Shown: piece after piece, positions 7,652-17,664 of the stretch
Numbering within the stretch: position 1 is the first letter of the stretch
Layout of the letters: each line of letters opens with the position of its first letter
NCBI RefSeq assembly: GCF_001758465.1
Contig: NZ_MJIC01000014.1
Span: 465,986 to 529,985 of the forward strand
Reading direction: 5' to 3'
DNA from: Marisediminitalea lipolytica
Lineage (GTDB): Bacteria > Pseudomonadota > Gammaproteobacteria > Enterobacterales > Alteromonadaceae
Length of the DNA: 64,000 bases
Position numbers and translations under genes: made by a program
The notes under the pieces: model-generated
Databases searched by the model: none
Told to the model about the DNA's origin: nothing
The model's input: only the letters and a program-made list of their open reading frames with translations

Positions 7652-9541
7652 ATGAAAAATCTCGCATGGTTAGTCACCACCCTTCCTCTTTTTACCGCGT
7701 GTTCTCCCGCGCCCGAGGTGTCGGAAACGGCCCCGGCTCCGGCAGCTGTGAGTAATTCTGCCGACAATATAAAAGCGGGCGTGGATTATCACTCTTTTGC
7801 CAATCCGTCGGAAGTGACGGTTACCCACCTGGATTTGGATCTGACAGCTGATTTTGACGCCAGCGTGTTAAGTGGAACGGCAACGTTAACCTATGAGAAA
7901 CAACTGCCTGAAGCTGACACCCTGATTGTTGATACCCGGGACTTAACTATCCAAAGCGTCACCGCCAATGGCGTTAGTTTGGATTACCAGCTTCAGGCCG
8001 CTGATCCTGAGCTTGGCTCGGCGCTGGAAATCACTCTGCCGGAAGCTGGCAATCAGGTGACTATCGCCTACGCGACTTCGCCTCAGGCCTCGGGCGTGCA
8101 ATGGTTAACCCCGTCGCAAACCGCTGGAAAAGAGTATCCTTTCCTGTTTACCCAGTCACAGGCTGTTCATTCGAGAAGCTTTATCCCGTTGCAGGATTCG
8201 CCTCAGGTCAGAGTGACTTACAACGCCACTATCCACACGCCCGAAGCATTGCTGGCCGTTATGAGCGCAGCGAACGATCCGGATACTGAGCGTGACGGCG
8301 AATATGAATTTACCATGCCACAACCCGTGCCGTCTTACCTGATAGCGCTGGCTATCGGTGATTTGCACTTTAAGCCGATGGGCGAGCGCACCGGCGTGTA
8401 TGCTGAACCGGCTTTACTGGATGCGGCGGCAGAGGAATTTGCCGATACCGAAAGCATGCTGGAAGCTACCGAAAGTACCTATGGCCCTTACGGCTGGGAT
8501 CGGTACGATTTGCTGATCCTGCCACCCTCCTTTCCTTTCGGGGGGATGGAAAACCCGCGACTTTCGTTTATCACGCCGACCGTGATAGCGGGTGACCGCA
8601 GTCTGGTGTCGTTAATTGCCCATGAACTGGCGCACAGTTGGTCAGGCAACACAGTAACTAACGCGACCTGGCGTGATCTGTGGTTAAACGAAGGATTTAC
8701 CACTTATCTGACTTATCGCATCATGGAAATGATTTATGGCCATGATCGTTACCGAATGGAAGCGGTACTAGGCTATCAGGATCTGCAGGAAGACATTGCT
8801 GCGTTACCCGCCAACGATCAAATCCTGGCTATCGATTTACGTGGTCGTAACCCGGATGACGTGTTCAGCGATATTCCTTATGAGAAAGGTGCGCTATTCC
8901 TGCGTGAACTGGAACAAAAAGTCGGTCGCGAAAACTTCGACCAGTTTTTACTGGGTTATTTTAAGCATTTTGCATTTAAGAGTATCACCACCGACCAATT
9001 TATAGCGTACCTGAACGATACCCTGCTGACGCAGTATCCGGATAAACTGGATGCCGTGCGTATCCACCAGTGGATATTTGAACCCGGTATTCCTGCTGGC
9101 GCGCCAGTACCAACCTCAGATGCTTTCGCTATTATTGACCAGGCCAGACAGGACTGGTTAGCCGGTGAAAAAAGTGCCGACAGTATCGACACCGCCAACT
9201 GGACAGTACACGAATGGCTGTATTTCCTGAACAACCTGCCAGAGCAGCTAAGTGACGAGCAGTTACAGGCACTGGATGAGGCCTTTGGTTTAACCGCTAG
9301 CAGCAACAACGAAATTGCCCATAGCTGGTTGCTGATCGCCGTGAAAAATCAATACCAGCCAGCCTACTCAAGATTATATGAATACCTCGTCAGTATCGGG
9401 CGGAATAAGCTGGTAAAACCGCTGTATCGCGAACTGGTAAAAACACCTGAGGGCAAGGTCTTTGCACAGAAAGCATTTGCTGAGGCGAAACCGGGCTATC
9501 ACCCGTTAACCATTAAAGCCAACGAAGACTTTGTGAAGTAA
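7652..9541 (+). CDS. M1 family aminopeptidase, lipoprotein (LTA4-hydrolase-like)
   Basis: 629 residues. Lipoprotein signal with lipobox FTAC near residue 17. The M1 exopeptidase motif appears as GGMEN, the zinc site as HELAHSW (about residue 325) with the third ligand in NEGFTTYLTYRI. The GGMEN form, the shorter length and a C-terminal helical domain match the leukotriene-A4-hydrolase/aminopeptidase-B branch, as in cold-adapted marine enzymes. It would trim peptides at the cell envelope. Followed by its own terminator. Confidence 0.92.
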   Translation: MKNLAWLVTTLPLFTACSPAPEVSETAPAPAAVSNSADNIKAGVDYHSFANPSEVTVTHLDLDLTADFDASVLSGTATLTYEKQLPEADTLIVDTRDLTIQSVTANGVSLDYQLQAADPELGSALEITLPEAGNQVTIAYATSPQASGVQWLTPSQTAGKEYPFLFTQSQAVHSRSFIPLQDSPQVRVTYNATIHTPEALLAVMSAANDPDTERDGEYEFTMPQPVPSYLIALAIGDLHFKPMGERTGVYAEPALLDAAAEEFADTESMLEATESTYGPYGWDRYDLLILPPSFPFGGMENPRLSFITPTVIAGDRSLVSLIAHELAHSWSGNTVTNATWRDLWLNEGFTTYLTYRIMEMIYGHDRYRMEAVLGYQDLQEDIAALPANDQILAIDLRGRNPDDVFSDIPYEKGALFLRELEQKVGRENFDQFLLGYFKHFAFKSITTDQFIAYLNDTLLTQYPDKLDAVRIHQWIFEPGIPAGAPVPTSDAFAIIDQARQDWLAGEKSADSIDTANWTVHEWLYFLNNLPEQLSDEQLQALDEAFGLTASSNNEIAHSWLLIAVKNQYQPAYSRLYEYLVSIGRNKLVKPLYRELVKTPEGKVFAQKAFAEAKPGYHPLTIKANEDFVK

Positions 9542-9562
9542 AATCAGCGAAGTCTCAACGAC

Positions 9563-9590
9563 AAAAGGGCGCATTTGATGCGCCCTTTTT
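9563..9590. terminator. Bidirectional terminator between M1 peptidase and CHRD gene
   Basis: AAAAGGGCGCA / TGCGCCCTTTT with loop TTTGA, symmetric enough to serve the two convergent genes. Confidence 0.85.
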
Positions 9591-9606
9591 AGCATTGGTC
9601 TGGTGG

Positions 9607-11874
9607 TTACTGAATCTGACCGCGTAACTCTCCGGCCGGATAAGCCGGGGTATGAATGTTTACGTAGTGTCCACCTGCTGTAAGTACGCTAAAAATTGCT
9701 GCATCAAGCATTGCACCTGTGGGCGCCATCCAACGATTCATATCGGCGCTATCCTGTTCAAGAGCCAGCAGCACCGGACCATCCATACCGGCCATGCCAG
9801 TGTGAATATGGGCTGCTGTGGCATCTGCCACACCACTGGTAACCACTTGTAGTTCAAGACTGTAGTCATCGGTGTTGACCAGTGCGTAGCCACTGCCCGT
9901 TGCCGAAGTGGTGACCGCATGGGTTTCCTGATCGCCACTTAAACCAAAGGCTACCAGCACAAAGTTATCGGTTAGGATCTGGCCACGCAGTTCACCACCA
10001 GGATTAGCCGGGGTGTGAATATTGACGTAGTGGCCGCCTGACGCGAGGATGTCAAGAATCTCCGCTGTGATTTGCGTATTTGCCGATGTCATCCAGGTGC
10101 CTGCTGCACTGGCTGACTGCTCTAATGCCACCAGTACGTCACCATTTGTACCAATACGGCCAGTATGGATATGTGCCGCGGTAGCGTCGTCTACACCATC
10201 GGTATTCACCACCAGACTGAGATCGTAAGTCAGGGTGTTGACCAGGGCGTAGCCACTACCAGAGGCTGATGTAACTACCGCAGGTACTTCCTGTGCACCA
10301 CTCAGGCCAAAGGTTGCTAATGCATATTCAGGCGTCAGGATCTGGCCACGAATTTCACCGCCAGGAAAAGCCGGGGTATGTACATTCACATAATGACCGC
10401 CGCTTGCCAAAACGCCCAGGGTATCGGCATCAATGCGGGTATCGGCTGGTGCCATCCACATGCCCGGGTCGGTCATAGACTGTTCCAGCGCTACCAGCAC
10501 ATCGCCGTTCATACCAATTGAACCGGTGTGAATGTGCGCCGCGGTGGCATTATCTACGCCGGTGGTATCTACCACCAGTTCTAAATCGAATGTCATGCTA
10601 TTAACCAGCGCATAACCATTGCCCATGGCTGATGTGGCGGCCACAGGAACCTGTTGATCACCGTTGAGGGCAAACGTGGCCAGGGCATAATCACCGGTTA
10701 ATATTTGCCCGCGCAGTTCTCCTGAGCCATTGGCCGGCGTGTGCAGATTAACGTAATGACCACCCGATGCCAGCACATCAAAGGTGGCTTCATCAATAGT
10801 CAGATTTTCCGGCGTTACCCATTTACCCATGTCATCGGCAGATTGCTCCAGCGCCACCAATACATCGCCATTCATGCCGATGCGGCCGGTGTGAATGTGA
10901 GCAGCAGTGGCGTCGTCGGCCCCTTCGGTCACAATCGCCAGTTCCAGCGCGTAAGTCGTTGTATCTATCAGTGCATAGCCGCTGCCATAGGCATCGGTTT
11001 CTACCGCAGGGATTTCCTGGGCACCGCTCAGGGCAAAGGTTGCCAGGGCAAAGTTATCGGTAAGGATTTGGCCGCGGATCTCACCGCCGGGGTAGCTGTC
11101 TGAATGCACATTTACGTAATGTCCGCCTGAGGTCAGTACAGCAAAAATGTCGGCATCAATCATGGTGCCTTCTGGGGTCATCCACATGGACATATCATCC
11201 ATGGATTGCTCCAGTGCCACCAGGACATCGCCGTTATTACCAACGCGGCCGGTATGAATGTGCGCAGCAGTAGCGTCTACATTGTCGGTGTAGATAACCA
11301 AATCGAGATCGTACGTAGCCGTTGACACCAGTGCGTAACCATAACCATCAGCCAGTGTGCTGGCTGCCGGAACCTGCTGTTTTCCATCCAGCATAAAGGT
11401 TACCACCGCCATATCATCCGACACGATTTGGCCGCGCAGTTCGCCGTTTTCGTAGGCGTCGGTGTGCACATTGATGTACCAGTCACCGTCTTTTAAATCG
11501 GCGATAAGTTCGTTGGTCACACTGGTTTCAGCCAGAGTATAAGTACCCGCACTTGCTGCTTCAAAACCAAAGGCGACATCGCCATTTCGACCGATATCAC
11601 CGTCATGGATATGCACAGCCTGCACGCCTTCTACATCGCTCAGATCAACAGTGGCACGAAGTAACCCCAGTGTCTCATCCAGCTCCACGGTCGCAGTGCC
11701 CATTTGCATGGACATATTAGCCGGTACCTGTTGTTTGCCGGTTAATGGCACGTCAAAACTGGCCGTTGCGCTGAAAGTGGGTGGCATGGGCATGGCTTTA
11801 TCATCGTCATCGTCGCTGCAGGCACTCAGGAATAATGAGCCGGCGATGACCAGGGCAGAATAGTGATATTTCAT
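9607..11874 (-). CDS. Lipoprotein with six tandem CHRD domains
   Basis: About 755 residues. Lipobox SAC is followed by an acidic SDDDDD stretch. Six ~120-residue CHRD (chordin-like) repeats follow, each with an HIHxGxxGxxG motif and ending in G-E-[LI]-RGQI; domain 6 ends the protein. Repeats 2-6 are closely similar and likely arose by internal duplication. The start is set at ATG 11874: the GGAG ribosome site (complement of 11881-11884) overlaps the upstream in-frame TTG and is correctly spaced only for this ATG. CHRD domains are of unknown function in bacteria; a surface role, possibly metal binding through the paired histidines, is inference. Confidence 0.88.
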   Translation of the reverse strand: MKYHYSALVIAGSLFLSACSDDDDDKAMPMPPTFSATASFDVPLTGKQQVPANMSMQMGTATVELDETLGLLRATVDLSDVEGVQAVHIHDGDIGRNGDVAFGFEAASAGTYTLAETSVTNELIADLKDGDWYINVHTDAYENGELRGQIVSDDMAVVTFMLDGKQQVPAASTLADGYGYALVSTATYDLDLVIYTDNVDATAAHIHTGRVGNNGDVLVALEQSMDDMSMWMTPEGTMIDADIFAVLTSGGHYVNVHSDSYPGGEIRGQILTDNFALATFALSGAQEIPAVETDAYGSGYALIDTTTYALELAIVTEGADDATAAHIHTGRIGMNGDVLVALEQSADDMGKWVTPENLTIDEATFDVLASGGHYVNLHTPANGSGELRGQILTGDYALATFALNGDQQVPVAATSAMGNGYALVNSMTFDLELVVDTTGVDNATAAHIHTGSIGMNGDVLVALEQSMTDPGMWMAPADTRIDADTLGVLASGGHYVNVHTPAFPGGEIRGQILTPEYALATFGLSGAQEVPAVVTSASGSGYALVNTLTYDLSLVVNTDGVDDATAAHIHTGRIGTNGDVLVALEQSASAAGTWMTSANTQITAEILDILASGGHYVNIHTPANPGGELRGQILTDNFVLVAFGLSGDQETHAVTTSATGSGYALVNTDDYSLELQVVTSGVADATAAHIHTGMAGMDGPVLLALEQDSADMNRWMAPTGAMLDAAIFSVLTAGGHYVNIHTPAYPAGELRGQIQ

Positions 11875-12364
11875 AATGTTCTCCAAAGGGACTTTGTCGT
11901 ATTTACATTTGTTTAACGATTGAGATGCCCCACTGGATGATAGAAATTTATAAATCTTTTAAGAAATTTAATTTAAATTAACTAATGCGCTGAAATAACA
12001 GGCATAAAATTATCTGAAAATGATTTCGCGCGAGAGATAAAACGGCAGGATAGGGACTGTTTTTGTACTTTTGCTGATTAAAAAAAGTACAGAATGAAGA
12101 TTAATTTGAGTGACCAGACTGCACCTGCAGAAAGCGTTTGCCGCTATCAGCCAGGAGGTACTGCTGACGATTTTTTGCCTGGTTTTTTGTTTGAAAAGCG
12201 TGCAAATCGACGAGTTGACCAGTTACAAAGGCCAGTTTACTCATTTCTACAGTTGGTTACACTTTAGTGACTCAATCTTAGCGATGATCAATGGTATTAT
12301 CCCTCGGTTATTTCACTACTAAATAATAAAAATCCTAATCCCTAACGACAGTGAGGACTCGTTC
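11875..12364. other. Divergent promoter region, AT-rich
   Basis: 490 bp between the divergent CHRD lipoprotein and M1 peptidase genes. It has a perfect inverted repeat GTACTTTT (12065-12072) / AAAAGTAC (12083-12090) with a ten-base loop. A 70-codon frame at 12110-12322 starting with GTG has no ribosome site and I consider it spurious. No other gene is visible. Confidence 0.5.
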
Positions 12365-14935
12365 ATGAAAAGACTCTTATCCTGGGTCTCCTGCATGTTC
12401 ATGCTGGTGGCCGGCGCAGCCACCGCTGAAGATGTTGAATACCGGTTACCGGGCGCCGTAAAGCCTACCTTTCAAAAAATTCATTTAAATATCGATCCGG
12501 ATCAGCCGGATTATTCTGGTACCACGGTTATCGAAGTTAACGTCACTGAGCCGGTGACCAAAGTGGGTTTCTACCAGATGGATATTCAGGTGACAAATGC
12601 CGAATTGCGTCAGGGCAATCGCATTTATCCGCTTCGTATCACTGCAGGCGAATACAGCATTAACTGGGGTCATAGCTCAGCAACTGTGCCAGTAGGTCAG
12701 TATGAACTGGCTATTGATTTTGAAGGCAAGGTCAACACCTCTTCTGACGGTATGTATCTCTCCAGTTTTGAAGGCCGCAACTATATTTTCACCCAGTTTG
12801 AAGATATGCATGCCCGTAAAGCCTTTCCCAGCTTTGACGAGCCGGCGTTTAAAATTCCTTATCAAATGACCATTACCACTCCGGAAAAACAAGTGGTTGC
12901 GTCTAATACGCCAGTAGAAAAACGCACGGTAGAAAACGGCAAGCAAACGGTTACCTTTATGAAAACCAAGCCCATGCCGACCTATCTGGTGGCTTACACA
13001 GTAGGCCCCTTCGACAGCGTTGAAATGGAAGGCCTGTCGGTGCCAGGTAAACTTTACGTGCCGAAAGGTTATGCCGATAAAACAAAATTTATTGTTAAAC
13101 ACACACCTGAAATCCTCAAGTCACTGGAGAATTTCTTTGGGATTGATTATCCCTACCGCAAACTCGATTTTGTCGCCGTTCCTAACTTTACCCATGGTGC
13201 GATGGAAAATGCCGGTTTGATTACCTATCGCGACAGCCTGTTGCTGCTGGAAGATGAGCCGGGTCTGGCTGAACGTTCTTCACCACTAAACGTTGTTGCC
13301 CACGAACTGGCGCACCAATGGTACGGTAACCTGGTGACCATGGCGTGGTGGGACGACCTGTGGTTAAACGAAGCCTTTGCCTCGTGGATGGCCAGCTATG
13401 TGATGATGGAACTGTATCCGGAACTTAACTTTAAGGAACGCGTGATTCAGGAAGGGGCGTTTGGCGCCGATGCCAGCCCGACGGTTAAACCGGTTAAGAA
13501 AGTTGTTCGTAGTCAGCCCGATGTGATGGATGGTCTGGGTCTTAACTACTCAAAGGGTGAGTCTATCCTGCAGATGATTGAAGCCCTGATCGGCACCGAT
13601 AATTTCCAGAAAGGTGTACAGGCCTACATGAACAAGCATGCATGGGGCAATACCCAGGCTGATGACTTGTGGGCTGAGCTGGATAAAGTGTCCGACTTTA
13701 ACTTAAGCGCCATGATGAAGGCCTATCTTGAACAGCCGGGTTATCCCTTACTGGACATCAGTAATGACGGTACCATTACTCAGCAGCGTTTTCATTTAGC
13801 CGGTGCGCAGGTGCAAGAACAAACCTGGGCAGTACCTTTAAATATTAGCTACAAAAAAGATGGTAAAATTCACCGCGAGATTGTTTTTGTTGATAAACAA
13901 ACCACGCGCTTACCACAACTGGCAGAAGCCGACTGGGTATTCCCTAATGACAACGCCACTGGCTATTTCCGCTGGGCGATTCCTGATGCACAAATGGACA
14001 ACCTGCTGAGCGACCTGGATGCGCTGAACAATCGTGAAAAGAAAAACGTGCTGTATAACATGCAGGCGTTGTTAAACGGTGGTGAAGCCGGTATCGACAG
14101 TGTAATGAAAGTGCTGAATGCCATGGCGCAGGATGAAGATCCTGAGGTGATCCGCGCAGCCGTAGGTACGCTGGCCGGTTTCCTCTATCTGGTTAACGAT
14201 GAGAATGAAGCGCAGTTTGCCAAATTACTTAATGAAAAATACTTGCCTTTGCTGGATAAACTGACCCTCACTCAGTCTGATGACGATGAGGAAAGTGTTA
14301 TCCGCCTGCGCACTCAGCTATACCGTCTGCTTGGCCGTCATGGTGATAACAAGACGCTGATTGCAAAGAGTAAAGCGTTAGCTGAAAAATACCTGGCAGA
14401 TACGTCGAGTGTGCCTAACAGCCTCGCGCGTACCGCTTTAAGTGTGGCTACCATGGGTCCGGACGCCGATCCGGCCTGGTTTGATCGCATCATGGCAACA
14501 TTTGCCCAGAGTAAGCTGCCAAATGTAAAAAATGCGCTGCTTTATTCTATGAGCTATGAAGATCCCAAAATGATCAACAAGCTGTTGGATTTGGCGCTGA
14601 CTGACAATGTCACTCCGGCTAATACCATTAGCATGCTGGGCAGCGTGGTACGCAATCTGGATAATGAAACGCCGTTTTATAACTGGCTAAGTAAAAATGC
14701 AGATGCAGTAATCGAGAAGATGCCTGATTACCATGTATCACGCATGCCGGAGTTTATCGCCACTACCTGTGATGCCGATAACCTGGCGCTGGCGATTGCT
14801 TTTTATGGCCCAATCAAGGATAAGCACGAGGGCATGGCCCGCAGCTACGACATTATGATGGATGAGTCCAATCAGTGTATTCGTCTGAAAGACACCTATC
14901 AAAGTAAGTTTGATGCGTTTCTGCAAGGCTTATAA
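12365..14935 (+). CDS. Exported M1 aminopeptidase (ERAP/PepN-like)
   Basis: 856 residues with a cleavable signal peptide (ends AGAATA-ED). Shows GAMEN, HELAHQWYGN zinc site and NEAFASWM third ligand, followed by a long helical ERAP1_C-like C-terminal domain. This is the aminopeptidase-N branch, distinct from the smaller lipoprotein M1 enzyme 5 kb upstream. Periplasmic or secreted peptide trimming is the likely role. Good start context (GAGGACTCGTTC before ATG) and a terminator follows. Confidence 0.93.
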   Translation: MKRLLSWVSCMFMLVAGAATAEDVEYRLPGAVKPTFQKIHLNIDPDQPDYSGTTVIEVNVTEPVTKVGFYQMDIQVTNAELRQGNRIYPLRITAGEYSINWGHSSATVPVGQYELAIDFEGKVNTSSDGMYLSSFEGRNYIFTQFEDMHARKAFPSFDEPAFKIPYQMTITTPEKQVVASNTPVEKRTVENGKQTVTFMKTKPMPTYLVAYTVGPFDSVEMEGLSVPGKLYVPKGYADKTKFIVKHTPEILKSLENFFGIDYPYRKLDFVAVPNFTHGAMENAGLITYRDSLLLLEDEPGLAERSSPLNVVAHELAHQWYGNLVTMAWWDDLWLNEAFASWMASYVMMELYPELNFKERVIQEGAFGADASPTVKPVKKVVRSQPDVMDGLGLNYSKGESILQMIEALIGTDNFQKGVQAYMNKHAWGNTQADDLWAELDKVSDFNLSAMMKAYLEQPGYPLLDISNDGTITQQRFHLAGAQVQEQTWAVPLNISYKKDGKIHREIVFVDKQTTRLPQLAEADWVFPNDNATGYFRWAIPDAQMDNLLSDLDALNNREKKNVLYNMQALLNGGEAGIDSVMKVLNAMAQDEDPEVIRAAVGTLAGFLYLVNDENEAQFAKLLNEKYLPLLDKLTLTQSDDDEESVIRLRTQLYRLLGRHGDNKTLIAKSKALAEKYLADTSSVPNSLARTALSVATMGPDADPAWFDRIMATFAQSKLPNVKNALLYSMSYEDPKMINKLLDLALTDNVTPANTISMLGSVVRNLDNETPFYNWLSKNADAVIEKMPDYHVSRMPEFIATTCDADNLALAIAFYGPIKDKHEGMARSYDIMMDESNQCIRLKDTYQSKFDAFLQGL

Positions 14936-14971
14936 ATAAACAGCCTCCCTCGGGGAGCTGTTTCCAGACAC

Positions 14972-15003
14972 AAAAACACCGCTGTAAAAGCGGTGTTTTT
15001 TTA
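14972..15003. terminator. Terminator between M1 peptidase and DUF2798 gene
   Basis: AAAAACACCGCT / AGCGGTGTTTTT with loop GTAAA and a T tract; lies between two convergent genes and is symmetric. Confidence 0.85.
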
Positions 15004-15013
15004 TGGGTTGAAC

Positions 15014-15259
15014 TTAACGTTCTTCGACGGGAATTTCCTGCATAATCAGGCGACCGACGATGCGTTTTACCATGGGGGCAACCAGCATGATGGTTGGCCA
15101 CGCGATGGCAAATGTCATTGGCCATGAATTAAGCCAGCGTACAGCCAGCTCATCGACAAAGCCAATATTAATGGTGGTGACCACCAACGACATGATCCCG
15201 GACATAAAAAACGCCATAAAGAGCGAAAACACAATAGGTGCAAAGCGAGGATGGATCAT
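15014..15259 (-). CDS. DUF2798 small membrane protein
   Basis: 81 residues, two transmembrane segments. The core PRFAPIVFSLFMAFFMSG and the later LNSWPMTFAIAWPTI are the DUF2798 pattern. A longer frame exists upstream, but it would overlap the divergent LysR start, so the ATG at 15259 (MIHPRF) with AGGAA upstream is preferred. Function unknown; in many proteobacteria such genes are adjacent to a LysR regulator, as here. Confidence 0.8.
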   Translation of the reverse strand: MIHPRFAPIVFSLFMAFFMSGIMSLVVTTINIGFVDELAVRWLNSWPMTFAIAWPTIMLVAPMVKRIVGRLIMQEIPVEER

Positions 15260-15312
15260 AATTAAAAAATTCCTGTTTAAATCGGCTATGACAACATTAA
15301 CGACCATAATAG

Positions 15313-15326
15313 TGTAATAGGTTACA
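15313..15326. promoter_or_regulatory. Dyad in DUF2798/LysR divergent region
   Basis: TGTAA-TAGG-TTACA, flanked further out by CCAT (15304-15307) and ATGG (15330-15333), between the divergent genes. Size and location fit a LysR recognition site; unverified. Confidence 0.4.
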
Positions 15327-15369
15327 ATAATGGTATAAATATCTAATTTACTAATCTTAAATTTCATAA

Positions 15370-16260
15370 ATGAAATCATCTCTGGACGATATCGCGCTTT
15401 TTGTACAAGTGGTGAAACACGGTAATCTGGCGGGCGCAGCCAGACAGGCGGGATTACCCCCGGCGACAGTGACTCGCCGGTTGCAAAAACTCGAACATGC
15501 GCTGGGCGTTAAACTGTTACACCGCTCAGCGCGCAAATGTGTGCTGACCCAGGATGGTGAGGCGTATTTTGACGCTTACGCCGAACTGGTCGACCGTTTT
15601 GAAGCTGCTCAGCAACAGTTTAGTGATGAATTTCAAAAGCTTGAAGGTAAGCTCAAAGTACTGGCGCCGGTTAATATTTCCCATGGCGTACTGGGGCCAA
15701 TGTGGGTGGCCTTTACCCGTGAATACCCCAGGATTGAGCTGGAGCTGCACCTGAGTAATCATCCAATGGATATGATTGAGATGCAGGCCGATCTGGCGAT
15801 CCGTATAGGCCGTCAGAATGACTCCTCACTTTATCAGCGTCGTCTGGCCCAAATTGAAAATGTGCTGGTGACCACGGAAGCCTACGCCCGGCAAAACGGT
15901 TTACCAGAGCACCCGGCGGGTTTAGCCGAGCATGAGCTGATCGGACTGAGTATGCGCCCCAAATGGGAACTCCAGCATGAAACTAACGGCCAGCGTTTTA
16001 CGCTTTATCCGCGCTGTCGCGCCCAGGTAAATGATCCGCTGATGGTGAAATATTTTGTGCGGGATTCCCAGGGCATTGCCCTGGCACCGTTAACCGAAGT
16101 GAAAGAAGAGCTTGCCAGCGGCGAACTGATCCGCGTATTACCTGAATGGGGCGGAGAAGTCAGAGACATCTTTATCATCTGGCCCGGGGGCAAGCTGCTA
16201 AGCCAACGGGCGAAATGCCTGCGCGACTATATTTACCGTTATGTTCAGCAGCACGTGTAG
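15370..16260 (+). CDS. LysR-family transcriptional regulator (divergent from DUF2798)
   Basis: 296 residues. N-terminal winged helix (SLDDIALFVQVVKHGNLAGAARQAGLPPATVTRRLQKLE) and a type-2 periplasmic-binding-like effector domain beginning KLKVLAPVNISHGVLG. The effector part resembles the AaeR/DsdC-like group that controls an adjacent divergent gene, so DUF2798 is the likely target. Effector unknown. Confidence 0.88.
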   Translation: MKSSLDDIALFVQVVKHGNLAGAARQAGLPPATVTRRLQKLEHALGVKLLHRSARKCVLTQDGEAYFDAYAELVDRFEAAQQQFSDEFQKLEGKLKVLAPVNISHGVLGPMWVAFTREYPRIELELHLSNHPMDMIEMQADLAIRIGRQNDSSLYQRRLAQIENVLVTTEAYARQNGLPEHPAGLAEHELIGLSMRPKWELQHETNGQRFTLYPRCRAQVNDPLMVKYFVRDSQGIALAPLTEVKEELASGELIRVLPEWGGEVRDIFIIWPGGKLLSQRAKCLRDYIYRYVQQHV

Positions 16261-16268
16261 CCATTTCG

Positions 16269-17495
16269 CTAGTGGTGCTTTGTAACAGGCAATTCAGATT
16301 CGGTGGGATGGATCGGTTTTCCCACCAGATATAACACCACATAGCCAAGTATCGCCGATACGGCTGAGCCCGCCAGAATACCTACCCGTTCATCAAAGAT
16401 TTGATTGATGCCGGTATGCTGAAACGCCAGACTGCCAATAAACAGGCTCATGGTAAAGCCTACGCCGCAAAGGAGCGAGCAGCCATAAATGTGACGGAAT
16501 GTCAGGTCTGAGGGTAAGGACGCCATTTTGAGTTTTACAATCAACCAGCAAAAAGCAAACACCCCCACCTGTTTACCCACTACCAGACCAAGAAAAATCC
16601 CCCAGGTTACCGGGTGGAAAATGCCCTCGGGCGAGATGTTACCAAAGTTAATGCCTGCATTGGCAAAGGCAAAAATGGGAATAATAGCAAAACTCACAGC
16701 GCCATTAAGCTCGTGCTCCAGGCGGATAACTGGCGAGTTGTCCGGATCTTTTTTGTCACGCATAGGAATAAAGGCGGCCAGAAGAACGCCGGCAAGCGTT
16801 GCGTGAACACCAGACTTTAACAGCGCGACCCATAACACCAGCCCGACAATAATATAGCCGGGTAAATCCACCACGTTGCGCTTGTTCATTAGCCAAAGCA
16901 CAACAAAACATCCGGCGGCTGTCAGCAAGGCGATTTCAGTAATATTATCGGTATAGAACAAGGCAATGATCACAATGGCACCAATATCGTCAATGATGGC
17001 CAGGGTTACCAAAAACACTTTCAGGCTGGCCGGCACCCGATTTCCCAGCAATGCCATTACGCCCAGTGCAAAAGCAATGTCAGTAGCAGCCGGAATCGCC
17101 CAGCCGGACAAGGCTGCGGGATTATCCAGGTTTATAGCAACGTAGATCAGCGCCGGCACCATCATACCGCCAAGGGCACCACTGGCGGGCAGGATAATGT
17201 TTTTAGGGTTAGCCAGTTCGCCTTCACAGACCTCCCGCTTCAACTCCAGACCTACGTGAAAGAAAAATATGGCCATCAGACCGTCGTTAATCCATAACAG
17301 CAGAGGTTTATCAATTCTGAAGTCGCCTGCGGCGATCATGACCGGCATCGTCATCAGTTGATCGTAATAAGCATTCAGAGGCGTGTTTGCAACAATTAAG
17401 GCCAGGGCAGTGGCAAACATCAGCAATATTCCGGCTGAGGACTCTCGTTTCAGAAAATTTTCGACCACTTCAGACAGTTCGTTGATTTTTTCCAT
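16269..17495 (-). CDS. nhaA: Na+/H+ antiporter NhaA
   Basis: 408 residues, about 12 membrane segments, normal length for NhaA. The ion-binding aspartate pair is present in AIIDDIGAI, and the discontinuous-helix region AATDIAFALGV is conserved. It exchanges internal Na+ for external protons in the inner membrane, suiting a marine or saline habitat. Single gene, ends nine bases from the LysR stop, so the two genes are convergent. Confidence 0.95.
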   Translation of the reverse strand: MEKINELSEVVENFLKRESSAGILLMFATALALIVANTPLNAYYDQLMTMPVMIAAGDFRIDKPLLLWINDGLMAIFFFHVGLELKREVCEGELANPKNIILPASGALGGMMVPALIYVAINLDNPAALSGWAIPAATDIAFALGVMALLGNRVPASLKVFLVTLAIIDDIGAIVIIALFYTDNITEIALLTAAGCFVVLWLMNKRNVVDLPGYIIVGLVLWVALLKSGVHATLAGVLLAAFIPMRDKKDPDNSPVIRLEHELNGAVSFAIIPIFAFANAGINFGNISPEGIFHPVTWGIFLGLVVGKQVGVFAFCWLIVKLKMASLPSDLTFRHIYGCSLLCGVGFTMSLFIGSLAFQHTGINQIFDERVGILAGSAVSAILGYVVLYLVGKPIHPTESELPVTKHH

Positions 17496-17664
17496 ACATC
17501 ACCTTTCAGACCATAACTAAATTGTTACGTATTCAGACTAAGGATAGATTACATTTGTAACGGTAGCCCTGGTTAACCCAAAGTCGCCAGTACGCATAAA
17601 ATAATTTGAAAGAATTATTGATATTCAATGGTCTGTACCAAAAAGGATGTTCGGGAATAACGTT

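Noticed and set aside
12110..12322. 70-codon frame starting with GTG in the CHRD/aminopeptidase intergenic region
   Set aside because: No ribosome site and a composition rich in rare residues; no family resemblance.
15260..15379. Longer 121-residue start for the DUF2798 protein
   Set aside because: It would overlap the divergent LysR start and lies upstream of the recognised domain; the ATG at 15259 has a ribosome site.
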